This document shows, in pieces, positions 9,389 to 19,122 of a DNA stretch of 44,077 bases; position 1 is the stretch's first letter; every line of letters starts with the position of its first letter. The notes beneath the pieces were generated by a model. It did not search any database. It was given only the letters and a program-made list of their open reading frames with translations, and was not told the DNA's origin. The position numbers were made by a program, and so were the translations under genes. This DNA comes from Allosalinactinospora lopnorensis (GTDB lineage Bacteria; Actinomycetota; Actinomycetes; Streptosporangiales; Streptosporangiaceae): contig NZ_LAJC01000051.1 of NCBI RefSeq assembly GCF_000981225.1, positions 1-44,077 on the forward strand, written 5' to 3'.

Positions 9389-10579
9389 ATGCGAATCCGG
9401 CACGCGCTCATCGCCGGTGGCGGGATCGGTGGTCTGGCCACCGCTCTTGCGCTGCATCGGCAGGGGTGGACGGTGACCGTCGTGGAACGGGCGGTCTCGC
9501 TGGCACCGGTCGGCGCCGGGATCGGCCTGGCCCCGAACGCGGTCCGGGCCCTGCGGGAGTTGGGGGTCGCCGACGAGGTACGCGCATGTTCGGCCAGCCA
9601 CGAGGGCATGGGGATCCGGCACCCAAGCGGCCGCTGGCTGGTGTTCGTCGACGAGGAGAAGGCCCGGCGGCGTTTCGGGGAACCGTTCGCCGTGCTGCAC
9701 CGCGCCGATCTGGTCCGCATCCTCGCGGACCGGCTTCCGCCGGAGACGCTGCACCTCAAAACGAGGGTCGAGGGGGTCGAGACGGGGACCGGGGAGCGGC
9801 CCGCCCGGGTCAGCACATCCCAGGGGGACTTCGACGCCGACCTCGTCGTCGCCGCGGACGGGTTGCGTTCGGGGCTGCGCTCCCGGCTCTTCCCCGCCCA
9901 CCCGGGGCCGGTCCACGCGGGGTTCACGGCGTGGCGGATCGTGGTGCCGGCGCCCGGGTGCGGGCTCCTCGCCTCGGAGACCTGGGGGAACTCCGGGGTC
10001 GTCGGCGTTCTGCCCATGGCCGAGGGCCGGGTCTACTGCTACGCCACCGGTGTCATGCCTCCGGGGAAGCTCTTCGAGGACGAGCGGGCCGAGACGCTGC
10101 GGCGCTTCGGCGACTGGCACGCGCCGATCCCCGATCTCTTCGCCGCGGCGGCTCCGGAGACCGTACTGCGCAACGACGTCTTCCACCTTGCTCGTCCGCT
10201 GCCGAGCCTCCACCGGGGCCGCGTCGCGTTCTTGGGGGACGCGGCGCACCCGATGGCCCCCAACCTCGGCCAGGGCGCCTGCCAGGCGATCGAGGACGCG
10301 GTGGTCCTGGCACACGTCGCCGGCGACGGCACGGACATCCCGAGGAGGGTGTACGACTACACGGCCGCCCGGCTGGAGCGGACAACGGCGATGGTCCGGC
10401 GCTCGGCCAAGGTCGGCGCGATGGTGCACCGCGACTCGCCCGCCGCGGTGCGCACGCGCTGGACTCTGGCCGCCGTGGCGGGACGGCTGCCTTTCGGGGC
10501 GACCGCCCGATCCCTGCGGCCGATCACCGGCTGGCACCCGCCACGGCTGGGAGGCGAGCCGGGGACCCCTGGCCGGTGA
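9389..10579 (+). CDS. FAD-dependent monooxygenase (PHBH-like), copy 2
   Basis: A 396-aa paralogue of the preceding gene. It has LIAGGGIGGLATALALHRQG at the N terminus, VAADGLRSGLRSRLF in the middle and GDAAHPMAPNLGQGACQAI toward the C terminus. Both proteins end in a similar RPI-x2-W-x-PP segment. The frame opens at a GTG at 9371, but ATG 9389 is preceded by GGGAAG at 8-nt spacing and begins directly before the FAD fold, so I prefer it. It is convergent with the sdhB1 gene with only 16 nt between stop codons and no obvious terminator, so antisense read-through into the SDH operon is possible. Substrate unknown. Confidence 0.88.
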   Translation: MRIRHALIAGGGIGGLATALALHRQGWTVTVVERAVSLAPVGAGIGLAPNAVRALRELGVADEVRACSASHEGMGIRHPSGRWLVFVDEEKARRRFGEPFAVLHRADLVRILADRLPPETLHLKTRVEGVETGTGERPARVSTSQGDFDADLVVAADGLRSGLRSRLFPAHPGPVHAGFTAWRIVVPAPGCGLLASETWGNSGVVGVLPMAEGRVYCYATGVMPPGKLFEDERAETLRRFGDWHAPIPDLFAAAAPETVLRNDVFHLARPLPSLHRGRVAFLGDAAHPMAPNLGQGACQAIEDAVVLAHVAGDGTDIPRRVYDYTAARLERTTAMVRRSAKVGAMVHRDSPAAVRTRWTLAAVAGRLPFGATARSLRPITGWHPPRLGGEPGTPGR

Positions 10580-10595
10580 TCCCCGCGGCTCCCTG

Positions 10596-11396
10596 CTACT
10601 CCTCCGCCTCGCGGCCGGGGCGGGTGTTGGGGACCATGGGCGTGTCGGCGCCCTTGCGCAGCCCGATCTTGGAGCCGAGCCACACCACGGGGTCGTACCG
10701 GCGGTCGGCCACCCGCTCCTTGAGCGGGATCAGCGAGTTGTCGGTGATCCTGATGTTCTCCGGGCACACCTCGGTGCAGCACTTGGTGATATTGCAGTAG
10801 CCGAGCCCGAAGTCCTCCTGGGCGATGTTCCGCCGGTCGGCGGTGTCCTCGGGGTGCATCTCCAGTTCGGCCACCCGCATGAGGAAACGCGGGCCGGAGA
10901 AGTTCTCCTTGTTCTCCTCGTGGTCCCGGATGACGTGGCAGACGTTCTGGCACAGGAAGCACTCGATGCACTTGCGGAACTCCTGCGGCCGCCCCACATC
11001 GGCCTGGTACATCCGGAAGTCGCCCGGCTCGGTCTTCGGGTCGGGGGTGAAGGACGGGATCTCCCGCGCCTTCTGGTAGTTGTACGAGACATCGCAGACC
11101 AGGTCTCGGATGACGGGGAAGGTCCGCATCGGGGTGACGATGATGGTCTCGTCAGGGTCGAACGTGGACATCCGGGCCATGCACGACAGCCGCGGCCGGC
11201 CGTTGATCTCCACCGAACACGAACCGCACTTGCCGGCCTTGCAGTTCCAGCGCACGGCCAGGTCGGGAACCTGGGTGGCCTGGAGCCGGTGCAGAACGTC
11301 GAGGACGACCTCGCCCTCGTTCACCTCCACCCGGTATTCGGCCAGCTCGCCGTCGTCGTCGCCGCGCCACACGCGAAACGTCCGCTCCGTGGCCAT
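10596..11396 (-). CDS. sdhB: Succinate dehydrogenase/fumarate reductase iron-sulfur subunit (Sdh1 type)
   Basis: A 266-aa electron-transfer subunit. The plant-type [2Fe-2S] ligands are in CKAGKCGSCSVEINGRPRLSC-like order near the N terminus (first Cys in WNCKAGKCGSC), the [4Fe-4S] ligands in CIECFLCQNVC and the [3Fe-4S] ligands in CNITKCCTEVCP. It passes electrons from the SdhA FAD to the membrane anchor. Its ATG shares its first A with the TAA stop of sdhA (TAATG), so translation is probably coupled. Gene order anchor-flavoprotein-iron-sulfur matches mycobacterial Rv0249c-Rv0247c. The long open frame upstream of the ATG is only an out-of-frame extension into sdhA. Confidence 0.95.
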   Translation of the reverse strand: MATERTFRVWRGDDDGELAEYRVEVNEGEVVLDVLHRLQATQVPDLAVRWNCKAGKCGSCSVEINGRPRLSCMARMSTFDPDETIIVTPMRTFPVIRDLVCDVSYNYQKAREIPSFTPDPKTEPGDFRMYQADVGRPQEFRKCIECFLCQNVCHVIRDHEENKENFSGPRFLMRVAELEMHPEDTADRRNIAQEDFGLGYCNITKCCTEVCPENIRITDNSLIPLKERVADRRYDPVVWLGSKIGLRKGADTPMVPNTRPGREAEE

Positions 11397-13293
11397 TACA
11401 GTTCCTCCTTCGCGGTCGCGTCCGCGGCCAGCTCGTCCTTGGTGAGGTACTTGGTGAGCTCCTCGTGCTCGAAGAGCTCCAGCAGGTCCGGCCGCAGCGG
11501 ATCGACGGCCCGCTGGCGCAGCCGGACCCTGCCGTCGCGCAGGGACACCACCAGGTTGACCTTGCGCCATTCGGGGGACATGTCGGGAAAGTCGTCGCGG
11601 GTATGGCCGCCGCGCGACTCCTCCCGTTCGAGCGCGGCCCGGGCGATGCTCTCCGAGACGAGCAGCATATTCCGCAGGTCCAAGGCGAGGTGCCAGCCGG
11701 GGTTGTAGATCGTCCCGCCCTCGGATCGCACGTTGGCGACCCGGTCGCGGAGCTTGTCCAGGATCTCCAGGGCCTCCTCGATCTCGGACCCACGCCGGAT
11801 GATGCCGACCAGGTCGTTCATGGTGTCCTGGAGCTCGTGGTGCACGGTGTAGGGGTTCTCGCCGGCCTCGCGTTCGAGGGGGGCGCGCGCCGCGGCGGTC
11901 GTGTCCGCCAGATCCTCCTCGGCGACAGCGGGGTGGTCGGTGCCCAGCTCGTCGACATAGGCCGCTGCGCCCAGGCCGCTGCGGCGGCCGAACACCAGCA
12001 GGTCGGACAGCGAGTTCCCGCCCAGCCGGTTGGAGCCGTGCATACCGCCCGCGACCTCCCCGGCGGCGAACAGGCCCGGCACCACCGCGGCACCGGTATC
12101 GGCGTCGACCTCGACGCCGCCCATCACGTAGTGGCAGGTGGGGCCGACCTCCATGGGTTCGGCGGTGATGTCGACATCGGCCAGCTCCTTGAACTGGTGG
12201 TACATCGACGGCAGCCGCCGGGTGATCTCACCGGCCGGCATCCGGGTGGAGACGTCCAGGTAGACACCGCCGTGCGGGGTCCCCCGCCCTTCCTTGACCT
12301 CGTTGTTGATGGCGCGCGAGACCTCGTCGCGCGGGAGCAGCTCGGGCGGCGTCGGTGGTTCTCCGGGTCGGTGTACCAGCCGTCGGCCTCCTCCTCGGTC
12401 TCGGCGTACTGGGAGCGGAACACGTCCGGCACGTAGTTGAACATGAACCGCTCACCCTCGGAGTTGCGCAGCACACCGCCGTCGCCGCGGACGGACTCGG
12501 TGACGAGGATGCCCTTCACCGATGGCGGCCAGACCATGCCGGTCGGGTGGAACTGGACGAACTCCATGTTCAGCAGGGTCGCCCCGGCGCGCAGCGCGAG
12601 CGCGTGCCCGTCGCCGGTGTACTCCCAGGAGTTGGAGGTGACCTTGAAGGACTTGCCGACGCCTCCGGTCGCCAGGATGACCGCGGGAGCCTCGAACAGC
12701 ACGAACGCGCCGTTCTCCCGGATGTAGCCGAAGGCCCCGGCGATCCGGTCGCCGTCCTTGAGCAGTTCGGTGACCGTGGTCTCGGCGTAGACCTTGAGCA
12801 TGGCGTCGGGATCGCCGAGTTCGACGGCGTCGGCCTGCTGCAGCTGCACGACGCGCTGCTGGAGGGTGCGGATCATCTCCAGGCCGGTGCGGTCGCCGAC
12901 GTGGGCGAGCCGGGGGTACTCGTGGCCGCCGAAGTTGCGCTGGCTGATCTTGCCGTCGGAGGTCCGGTCGAACAGCGCGCCCCAGTACTCCAGCTCCAGG
13001 ATGCGGTCGGCGGACTCCTTGGCGTGCAGTTCGGCCATGCGCGGGTCGTTGAGGAACTTGCCTCCGCGGATGGTGTCGCGGAAGTGCACCTGCCAGCGGT
13101 CGCGGGGGTTGACGTTGCCCAGCGCCGCGGCGGCGCCGCCCTCAGCCATGACGGTGTGCGCCTTGCCGAACAGCGACTTGGAGATGATCGCGGTCTTCTT
13201 GCCCTGCTGACGCGCCTCGATCGCGGCGCGCAGGCCGGCACCCCCGGCCCCGATCACCACCACGTCGTAGGGGAGTCTTTTTATCTCGGACAT
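11396..13293 (-). CDS. sdhA: Succinate dehydrogenase/fumarate reductase flavoprotein (Sdh1 type), frameshifted near 12350
   Basis: The flavoprotein oxidises succinate (or reduces fumarate). It has VVVIGAGGAGLRAAIEA at the N terminus, the FAD-attaching His in GKAHTVMAEGG, FVQFHPTGM, and GSNRLGGNSLSDLLVFG near the C terminus. The N-terminal frame runs to about 12350 (WYTDPENHRR) and the rest (PPELLPRDEVSRAINNEV onward) is in another frame. Adding one C in the GCCGCCC run near 12346-12352 restores the conserved sequence and gives 632 aa, a normal length. Loss of function is unlikely because all other motifs are intact; I think it is a sequencing error. Start ATG 13293 opens MSEIKRLPYD directly before the FAD fold. 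Confidence 0.92.
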
Positions 13294-13391
13294 TTTCGAC
13301 AGACTTTCTGTTGCATCGATACCCGGCGCGGTGCTCGCCCGCGCGAAGGGGCTGGGCGGCCGCCGGCGCCCGACGGTCGGGAGAAGGGCCT

Positions 13392-14204
13392 CTAGTTGAA
13401 GATCCGCAGGTCGGTGATCACTCCACTGGCGACCAGCGCCACGTAGAGATCGGTTACCGCAAGCGTTCCCAGTGTGATCCAGGCGAACAACATGTGGCGG
13501 CCGTTCAACCAGGAGATTCGCGTCCACAGCCAGTAGCGCACCGGGTGCTTGGCGAAGCTCTTCATCCGCCCGCCGAAGGCGTGCCGGCAGGAGTGGCAGC
13601 CGAACGTGTAGCAGGCGAGCATGAGCACGTTGCCGATCAGGACGAGGTTGCCCACGCCGATGCCGAAACCGCCGTCCGCGCCGTGGAACAGCGCGACGGT
13701 CGCGTCGTAGGCGTTGAGCACCGTGATGAGGGCGGCGCCGTAGAAGAAGTAGCGGTGCAGGTTCTGACCGAGCAGCAGCGGGCGGGTCTCGCCGGTGTAG
13801 CGCTCGTGCGGCTCGCGGACGGCGCAGGCCGTGGGCGCCTGCCAGATCGAGCGGTAGTAGGCCTTCCGGTAGTAGTAGCAGGTGAACCGGAAGAGCAGCA
13901 GGATCGGCAGGGTGATCGCGGCGTAGGGAATGAACCAGGGGAACTCCCACGGAACCGTGCCGAAGACGGCGGACCCCGGTTCGCAGCCGGCGGAAAGGCA
14001 GGGCGAGTAGAACGGGGTGAGGTAGTGGTACTCGCTCACCCAGTAGTAGTCCTGCTGGAACACCCGGGCGGTCGCGTAGGCCACGAATGCGGCCAGTCCC
14101 AGCACGGTGAACAGCGGGCCGAGCCACCATCGGTCCTTGCGCAGCGTCCGCTCCGGAATCTGCGCACGGCGGGGGCGCTCCGGTGGGGGAAGTGTCGATG
14201 TCAT
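13392..14204 (-). CDS. sdhC: Succinate dehydrogenase membrane anchor, Sdh1 type
   Basis: A 270-aa integral membrane protein with about five hydrophobic segments (near residues 30-48, 90-108, 150-172, 183-200, 236-258). It resembles the single anchor subunit of mycobacterial Sdh1, in which a membrane-embedded Rieske-type [2Fe-2S] cluster is known. A Cys/His-rich segment, CYTFGCHSCRHAFGG at residues 198-212, could supply such ligands, and CLSAGCEPG lies in a loop near 69-77. The membrane part carries electrons to menaquinone. The frame extends to 14285, but ATG 14204 (MTSTLPPPERPRRAQ) is preceded by GGAGA and is the better start. First gene of the minus-strand operon. Confidence 0.88.
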   Translation of the reverse strand: MTSTLPPPERPRRAQIPERTLRKDRWWLGPLFTVLGLAAFVAYATARVFQQDYYWVSEYHYLTPFYSPCLSAGCEPGSAVFGTVPWEFPWFIPYAAITLPILLLFRFTCYYYRKAYYRSIWQAPTACAVREPHERYTGETRPLLLGQNLHRYFFYGAALITVLNAYDATVALFHGADGGFGIGVGNLVLIGNVLMLACYTFGCHSCRHAFGGRMKSFAKHPVRYWLWTRISWLNGRHMLFAWITLGTLAVTDLYVALVASGVITDLRIFN

Positions 14205-14306
14205 GTTCGCGGCGTCTCCATCTAGGGCGGAGGGCATACCGGCGGTGTGTGCGGTCCGGTCGCCCTCTGCCGCGTGAGCAGGCAATGCAGTTGCATCTGG
14301 AGAGCC

Positions 14307-14335
14307 ACGTTAGGCCGGTGCGATCACGAATTCAG
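14307..14335 (-). promoter_or_regulatory. Candidate promoter of the Sdh1 operon
   Basis: On the minus strand, CTGAAT (14335-14330) and TAACGT (14312-14307) are separated by 17 nt, a standard sigma-70-type layout. Transcription would start near 14299, giving a leader of about 95 nt before the anchor gene. The -35 element overlaps the dyad at 14331-14352. Confidence 0.45.
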
Positions 14336-14352
14336 CAGGAAATTCCGCTGAA
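14331..14352. promoter_or_regulatory. 22-bp dyad overlapping the Sdh1 -35 element
   Basis: TTCAGC (14331-14336) and GCTGAA (14347-14352) are inverted around a centre that is itself nearly symmetrical (GGAAATTCC); 8 of 11 base pairs match. Overlap with the predicted -35 suggests a repressor site. Which protein binds it is unknown. Confidence 0.4.
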
Positions 14353-14358
14353 ATGCAT

Positions 14359-14400
14359 GTGAAAAATGCCACTCCCAATAGCTGTGAGAGTGGTTTCACG
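14359..14400. repeat. Interrupted inverted repeat upstream of Sdh1
   Basis: GTGAAA...CCACTC pairs with GAGTGG...TTTCAC across a 13-nt centre, with a 4-nt bulge on one side. It may be an upstream operator or, read on the minus strand, a late terminator for the LysR transcript. Confidence 0.35.
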
Positions 14401-14624
14401 AAAAATATGGATTTTGTCTTCTATTGGGTTTTAGCGTTGTTTGTGGGTTTTTGGGGTATATGCGTGGAAAGTGAAGTATGAGGTTTTTGGTGAGGTGAAA
14501 GCCGACCGCCAATGTCGGAATCTACCGTCTGCGCCCCCACCAAGGTCCCGTTCGCGCACCGATGGGGCTGTGATCCGTACCCCACTCCCGTCTTCGCCGG
14601 TCAGCCGGGCTACTGCGGGCAGGG

Positions 14625-15566
14625 TCAGTCCTCGGGTGCGGCGATTACCTCAAGGTCCGCGCCGAGCTCGTCGCGGGTGAGCCCGGAGATGTGGTTCATC
14701 AGGTGGCGACGGAAGGCCTTGGCCGCGTGCGAGGGTTCGACATCCTTGCGATGCGCCAGGGCGACGGTGCGCAGCAGGCGGGGCAGGATCAGGGGGGTAC
14801 CGCGCAGACCGGGCCGGTTCTTCAGCACCATGCTCGGGACGACAGCGATACCGAGTCCGGCCTCGACGAAGCGCAGGACGGCGTCCATCTCGCCGCCCTC
14901 CACCGCCAGTCGGGGCTCGAACCCGGCGGCCCGGCAGGCCTGCAGGGTGGCCTCGCGCAGGTCGTAGCCGGCCCGGAACATCACCAAGGACCGGTCGCGG
15001 AGTTCGGTGATGCGCATGGAAACGTGTTCGGAAGGCGGAGGCAGGTTCGCGGAGCTGACCACGACAAGGCTCTCCCGCAGGAGCGGCGTGGTCACGAACA
15101 CGGGATCACTGCTGTGCAGCGGCAGGATGATCAGCGCGAGGTCGAGCTCGCCCTTGCTCAGCGCGCGGATCAGGTCGCGCGAACCGCCCTCGTCGATCTG
15201 CAGCTCGACCCCGGGAAAGCTGCCGTGGAACCCGGCCAGGGCGTCGGCCAGCAGCCCGCCGCACAGCGACGGCGTCGCCCCCAGCCGCACCCGGCCACGC
15301 CGCATCCCGGCCAGCTCCTCGATCTCGCGCCGGGCGGTCTGCATGTCGGTGATGATGCGCTGGGCCAGCGGAAGCAGGACCTCGCCGGCGGGTGTGAGTG
15401 TGATATTTCCCCGAGCTCGGCTGAACAGCGGAGCCCCGAGGTCCTCCTCAAGGTTGCGGATCTGCTTGCTCAGGCTCGGCTGGGCGACGCGTGAAACCTC
15501 TGCTGCGCGGGTGAAATGGCGTGTTTCGGCCACTGTGAGAAAGTATGCGAGCTGTTGGAACTGCAT
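14625..15566 (-). CDS. LysR-family transcriptional regulator
   Basis: A 313-aa LysR-type regulator. The N-terminal winged helix-turn-helix is complete (MQFQQLAYFLTVAETRHF, then AAEVSRVAQPSLSKQIRNLE at about 20-39), followed by a two-lobed periplasmic-binding-protein-like effector domain (RVRLGATPSLCGGLLADALAG ... GLGIAVVPSMV). The paired redox cysteines of OxyR are not seen. The frame reads back to 15770, but ATG 15566 starts exactly at the HTH and lies 7 nt after a TAAGCT -10 box, so the mRNA is probably leaderless. It is divergent from sdhCAB-2 (79 nt gap) and downstream-facing to Sdh1, so it is the obvious candidate regulator of one or both SDH operons. Confidence 0.92.
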   Translation of the reverse strand: MQFQQLAYFLTVAETRHFTRAAEVSRVAQPSLSKQIRNLEEDLGAPLFSRARGNITLTPAGEVLLPLAQRIITDMQTARREIEELAGMRRGRVRLGATPSLCGGLLADALAGFHGSFPGVELQIDEGGSRDLIRALSKGELDLALIILPLHSSDPVFVTTPLLRESLVVVSSANLPPPSEHVSMRITELRDRSLVMFRAGYDLREATLQACRAAGFEPRLAVEGGEMDAVLRFVEAGLGIAVVPSMVLKNRPGLRGTPLILPRLLRTVALAHRKDVEPSHAAKAFRRHLMNHISGLTRDELGADLEVIAAPED

Positions 15567-15571
15567 GCTCC

Positions 15572-15586
15572 ATAGCTTATGGCTAT
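15572..15586. promoter_or_regulatory. LysR-type box overlapping the lysR -10
   Basis: ATAGCTTATGGCTAT is an inverted repeat (ATAGC/GCTAT) of the length typical for LysR-family boxes and includes the minus-strand -10 box TAAGCT (15579-15574). Binding would block the regulator's own promoter and lies about 60 bp upstream of the divergent sdhC start, the classic LysR arrangement. Confidence 0.55.
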
Positions 15587-15631
15587 CGAGACGAGCGTAC
15601 CGATGACTTAGACGCTTAGTTAACTCGGTCT

Positions 15632-15637
15632 TAGAGT
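15632..15637 (+). promoter_or_regulatory. -10 box TAGAGT for sdhCAB-2, leaderless
   Basis: TAGAGT ends 8 nt before the GTG start at 15646 with no Shine-Dalgarno sequence. The pentamer CTTAG occurs three times between 15607 and 15635, possibly part of the activator site. Confidence 0.5.
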
Positions 15638-15645
15638 CACAAGTT

Positions 15646-16356
15646 GTGGCGAACAGTACCTTGACCAAGCAGCGCTCAGCGGCGCTCCAGTCCTCGGTGG
15701 CCCTCAAGTCCGCGATGGCGGTCACCGGTGGGATCCTGGTGCTCTTCCTGATCGCGCACATGTACGGCAACTTGATGGTCTTCGGCGGTCAAGAGGCCTT
15801 CGACGACTACTCGCATCACATCCGCGAGATCGGTGAGCCGATGCTCCCGCACGGCGGCGCGCTCTGGATCATCCGCGTGGTCCTGCTGGCGAGCCTGCTG
15901 ATCCATGCCTACGCGGCCTTCGCGCTGTGGGCGCGCGCGAAGCACGCCCGGCCGGCCGCGCAGCGCTACGTAGTGCGGAAAAGCGCGCAGAGCCCTTCGC
16001 GCCGCTACGCGGCACAGACGATGCGCTGGGGCGGCGTCATCGTCGCGCTCTTCGTGATCTACCACATCCTGCACCTCACCACGAACCACATCGCGCCGGG
16101 CGGGGCCTCCGACAGCCCGTACGAGCGGCTGGTGAACGGCTTCCAGATCTGGTGGGTCGTTCTCAGCTACCTGATCGCGCTGCTCGCGGTCGGCTACCAC
16201 CTGTGGCACGGGATCTTCAGCGCCCTGGCGACGCTCGGCGTCAACAAAGCAGGCCGGGAACGGGCGCTTCGCCTTATCGCGACCGTGGTCGCCGCCGCCA
16301 TCACGGTCGGCTTCCTCGTGCCGCCGTTCTCCATTCTCTTCGGGCTGGTGAGCTAA
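15646..16356 (+). CDS. sdhC: Succinate dehydrogenase cytochrome b subunit (type B anchor)
   Basis: A 236-aa membrane anchor of the Bacillus/Wolinella-type SDH/fumarate reductase with five hydrophobic helices. Candidate haem-ligating histidines lie in LIAHMYGNLMVF, LIHAYAAFALW, YHILHLTTNHIAPGG and GYHLWHGIFSAL, as expected for a dihaem cytochrome b. It links the catalytic subunits to menaquinone. The GTG start follows a -10 box by 8 nt (leaderless). The stop codon TAA (16354-16356) is directly followed by the sdhA ATG, so the operon is tightly coupled. Confidence 0.94.
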   Translation: MANSTLTKQRSAALQSSVALKSAMAVTGGILVLFLIAHMYGNLMVFGGQEAFDDYSHHIREIGEPMLPHGGALWIIRVVLLASLLIHAYAAFALWARAKHARPAAQRYVVRKSAQSPSRRYAAQTMRWGGVIVALFVIYHILHLTTNHIAPGGASDSPYERLVNGFQIWWVVLSYLIALLAVGYHLWHGIFSALATLGVNKAGRERALRLIATVVAAAITVGFLVPPFSILFGLVS

Positions 16357-18293
<1,937 letters not shown>

Positions 18294-18297
<4 letters not shown>

Positions 18298-19043
18298 ACA
18301 TCACCCTGCGCGTTTGGCGCCAGAAGAGCCGTGACGTCGAGGGCCGGATGGTCACCTACGAGATCGAGGACGTGTCGCCTGACATGTCCTTCCTGGAGAT
18401 GCTCGACGTTCTCAACGAGAAGCTCACCCTGCAGGGCGAGGAGCCGGTGGCCTTCGACCACGACTGCCGGGAGGGCATCTGCGGAGCGTGCGGTGTCGTG
18501 ATCGACGGCGTCGCGCACGGCCCGGAGACCACCACCACCTGCCAGCTGCACATGCGCAGCTTCAGCGACGGCGACGTCATCACCGTCGAACCGTGGCGTG
18601 CCACGGCGTTCCCCGTGGTCAAGGACCTGGTCGTGGACCGCGGCGCGTTCGACCGGATCATCCAGGCGGGCGGCTACATCAGCGCCCCTACCGGTACCGC
18701 ACCCGATGCCCACGCCATGCCGGTGCCCAAGAGCGACGCGGACCGCGCGTTCGACGCGGCCACCTGCATCGGCTGCGGCGCCTGCGTCGCCGCCTGCCCG
18801 AACGCCTCGGGCATGCTGTTCACCGCCGCCAAGGTGACCCATCTGGGCATGCTCCCGCAGGGCCAGCCCGAGCGGGAGGCCCGAGTGGTCAAGATGGTGA
18901 ACCAGCACGACGAGGAGGAGTTCGGGGGCTGCACCAACATCGGCGAGTGCGCCGCGGTCTGCCCGAAGGGAATCCCGCTCGACACGATCTCCCAGTTGAA
19001 CCGCGACCTGCTGGGGTCGCTGACGTCGGCGTCCTCCGAGTGA
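18294..19043 (+). CDS. sdhB: Succinate dehydrogenase/fumarate reductase iron-sulfur subunit (type B)
   Basis: A 249-aa iron-sulfur subunit. [2Fe-2S] ligands are in [15 protein letters not shown] plus a following Cys (TTTTC), and the two other clusters use [15 protein letters not shown] and [15 protein letters not shown]. The GTG start is within the 3' end of sdhA (4-nt overlap). It completes the sdhCAB-2 operon, which ends at a strong hairpin (19078-19107). Having this and the Sdh1 operon side by side suggests different working conditions or directions (succinate oxidation against fumarate reduction). Confidence 0.95.
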
Positions 19044-19077
19044 GACGTTCGCCCGCATAAGGGGGTGCAGTCCGGTG

Positions 19078-19107
19078 GCGGGGTCGTCCCGTGCGGGACG
19101 ACCCCGC
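19078..19107. terminator. 13-bp perfect hairpin, bidirectional terminator
   Basis: GCGGGGTCGTCCC (19078-19090) pairs perfectly with GGGACGACCCCGC (19095-19107) around GTGC. It is followed by a short T-containing stretch (TGTTCTT) on the plus strand. It separates the convergent sdhB and RNA methyltransferase genes and can stop both. Confidence 0.75.
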
Positions 19108-19122
19108 TGTTCTTCCGGGGCG

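Larger units (their letters stand above)
14205..14624. other. AT-rich regulatory gap upstream of sdhCAB-1
   Basis: No gene. The stretch about 14325-14510 is strikingly AT-rich for this chromosome. It holds a dyad (14331-14352), a second interrupted dyad (14359-14400) and T-rich runs on the plus strand. It contains the promoter of the minus-strand sdh operon and any terminator of the LysR gene that ends at 14625. The 79-codon plus-strand frame at 14441 lacks coding character. Confidence 0.6.

Noticed and set aside
9283-10800. Long open frame (505 codons) on the plus strand
   Set aside because: It is a shadow of the second FAD monooxygenase in another frame; the product is Arg/Gly/Pro-rich with no motif, as expected from reading high-GC DNA out of frame.
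11396-13293. Calling sdhA-1 a pseudogene
   Set aside because: Only one base is missing, all catalytic motifs on both sides are intact and the neighbouring subunits are intact, so a sequencing error is more likely.
14377-14401. Possible Rex or CRP operator (GTGA...TCAC)
   Set aside because: Spacing between GTG and CAC is 10 nt, not the 8 nt needed for either TTGTGA-N6-TCACAA or TGTGA-N6-TCACA.
14441-14680. 79-codon plus-strand frame in the AT-rich gap
   Set aside because: Half of it lies in AT-rich non-coding DNA and half is antisense to the LysR gene; no ribosome site.
15607-15635. Three CTTAG pentamers as a possible CRISPR-like or iteron array
   Set aside because: Only three short copies with uneven spacing inside a promoter; better explained as part of a regulator binding region.
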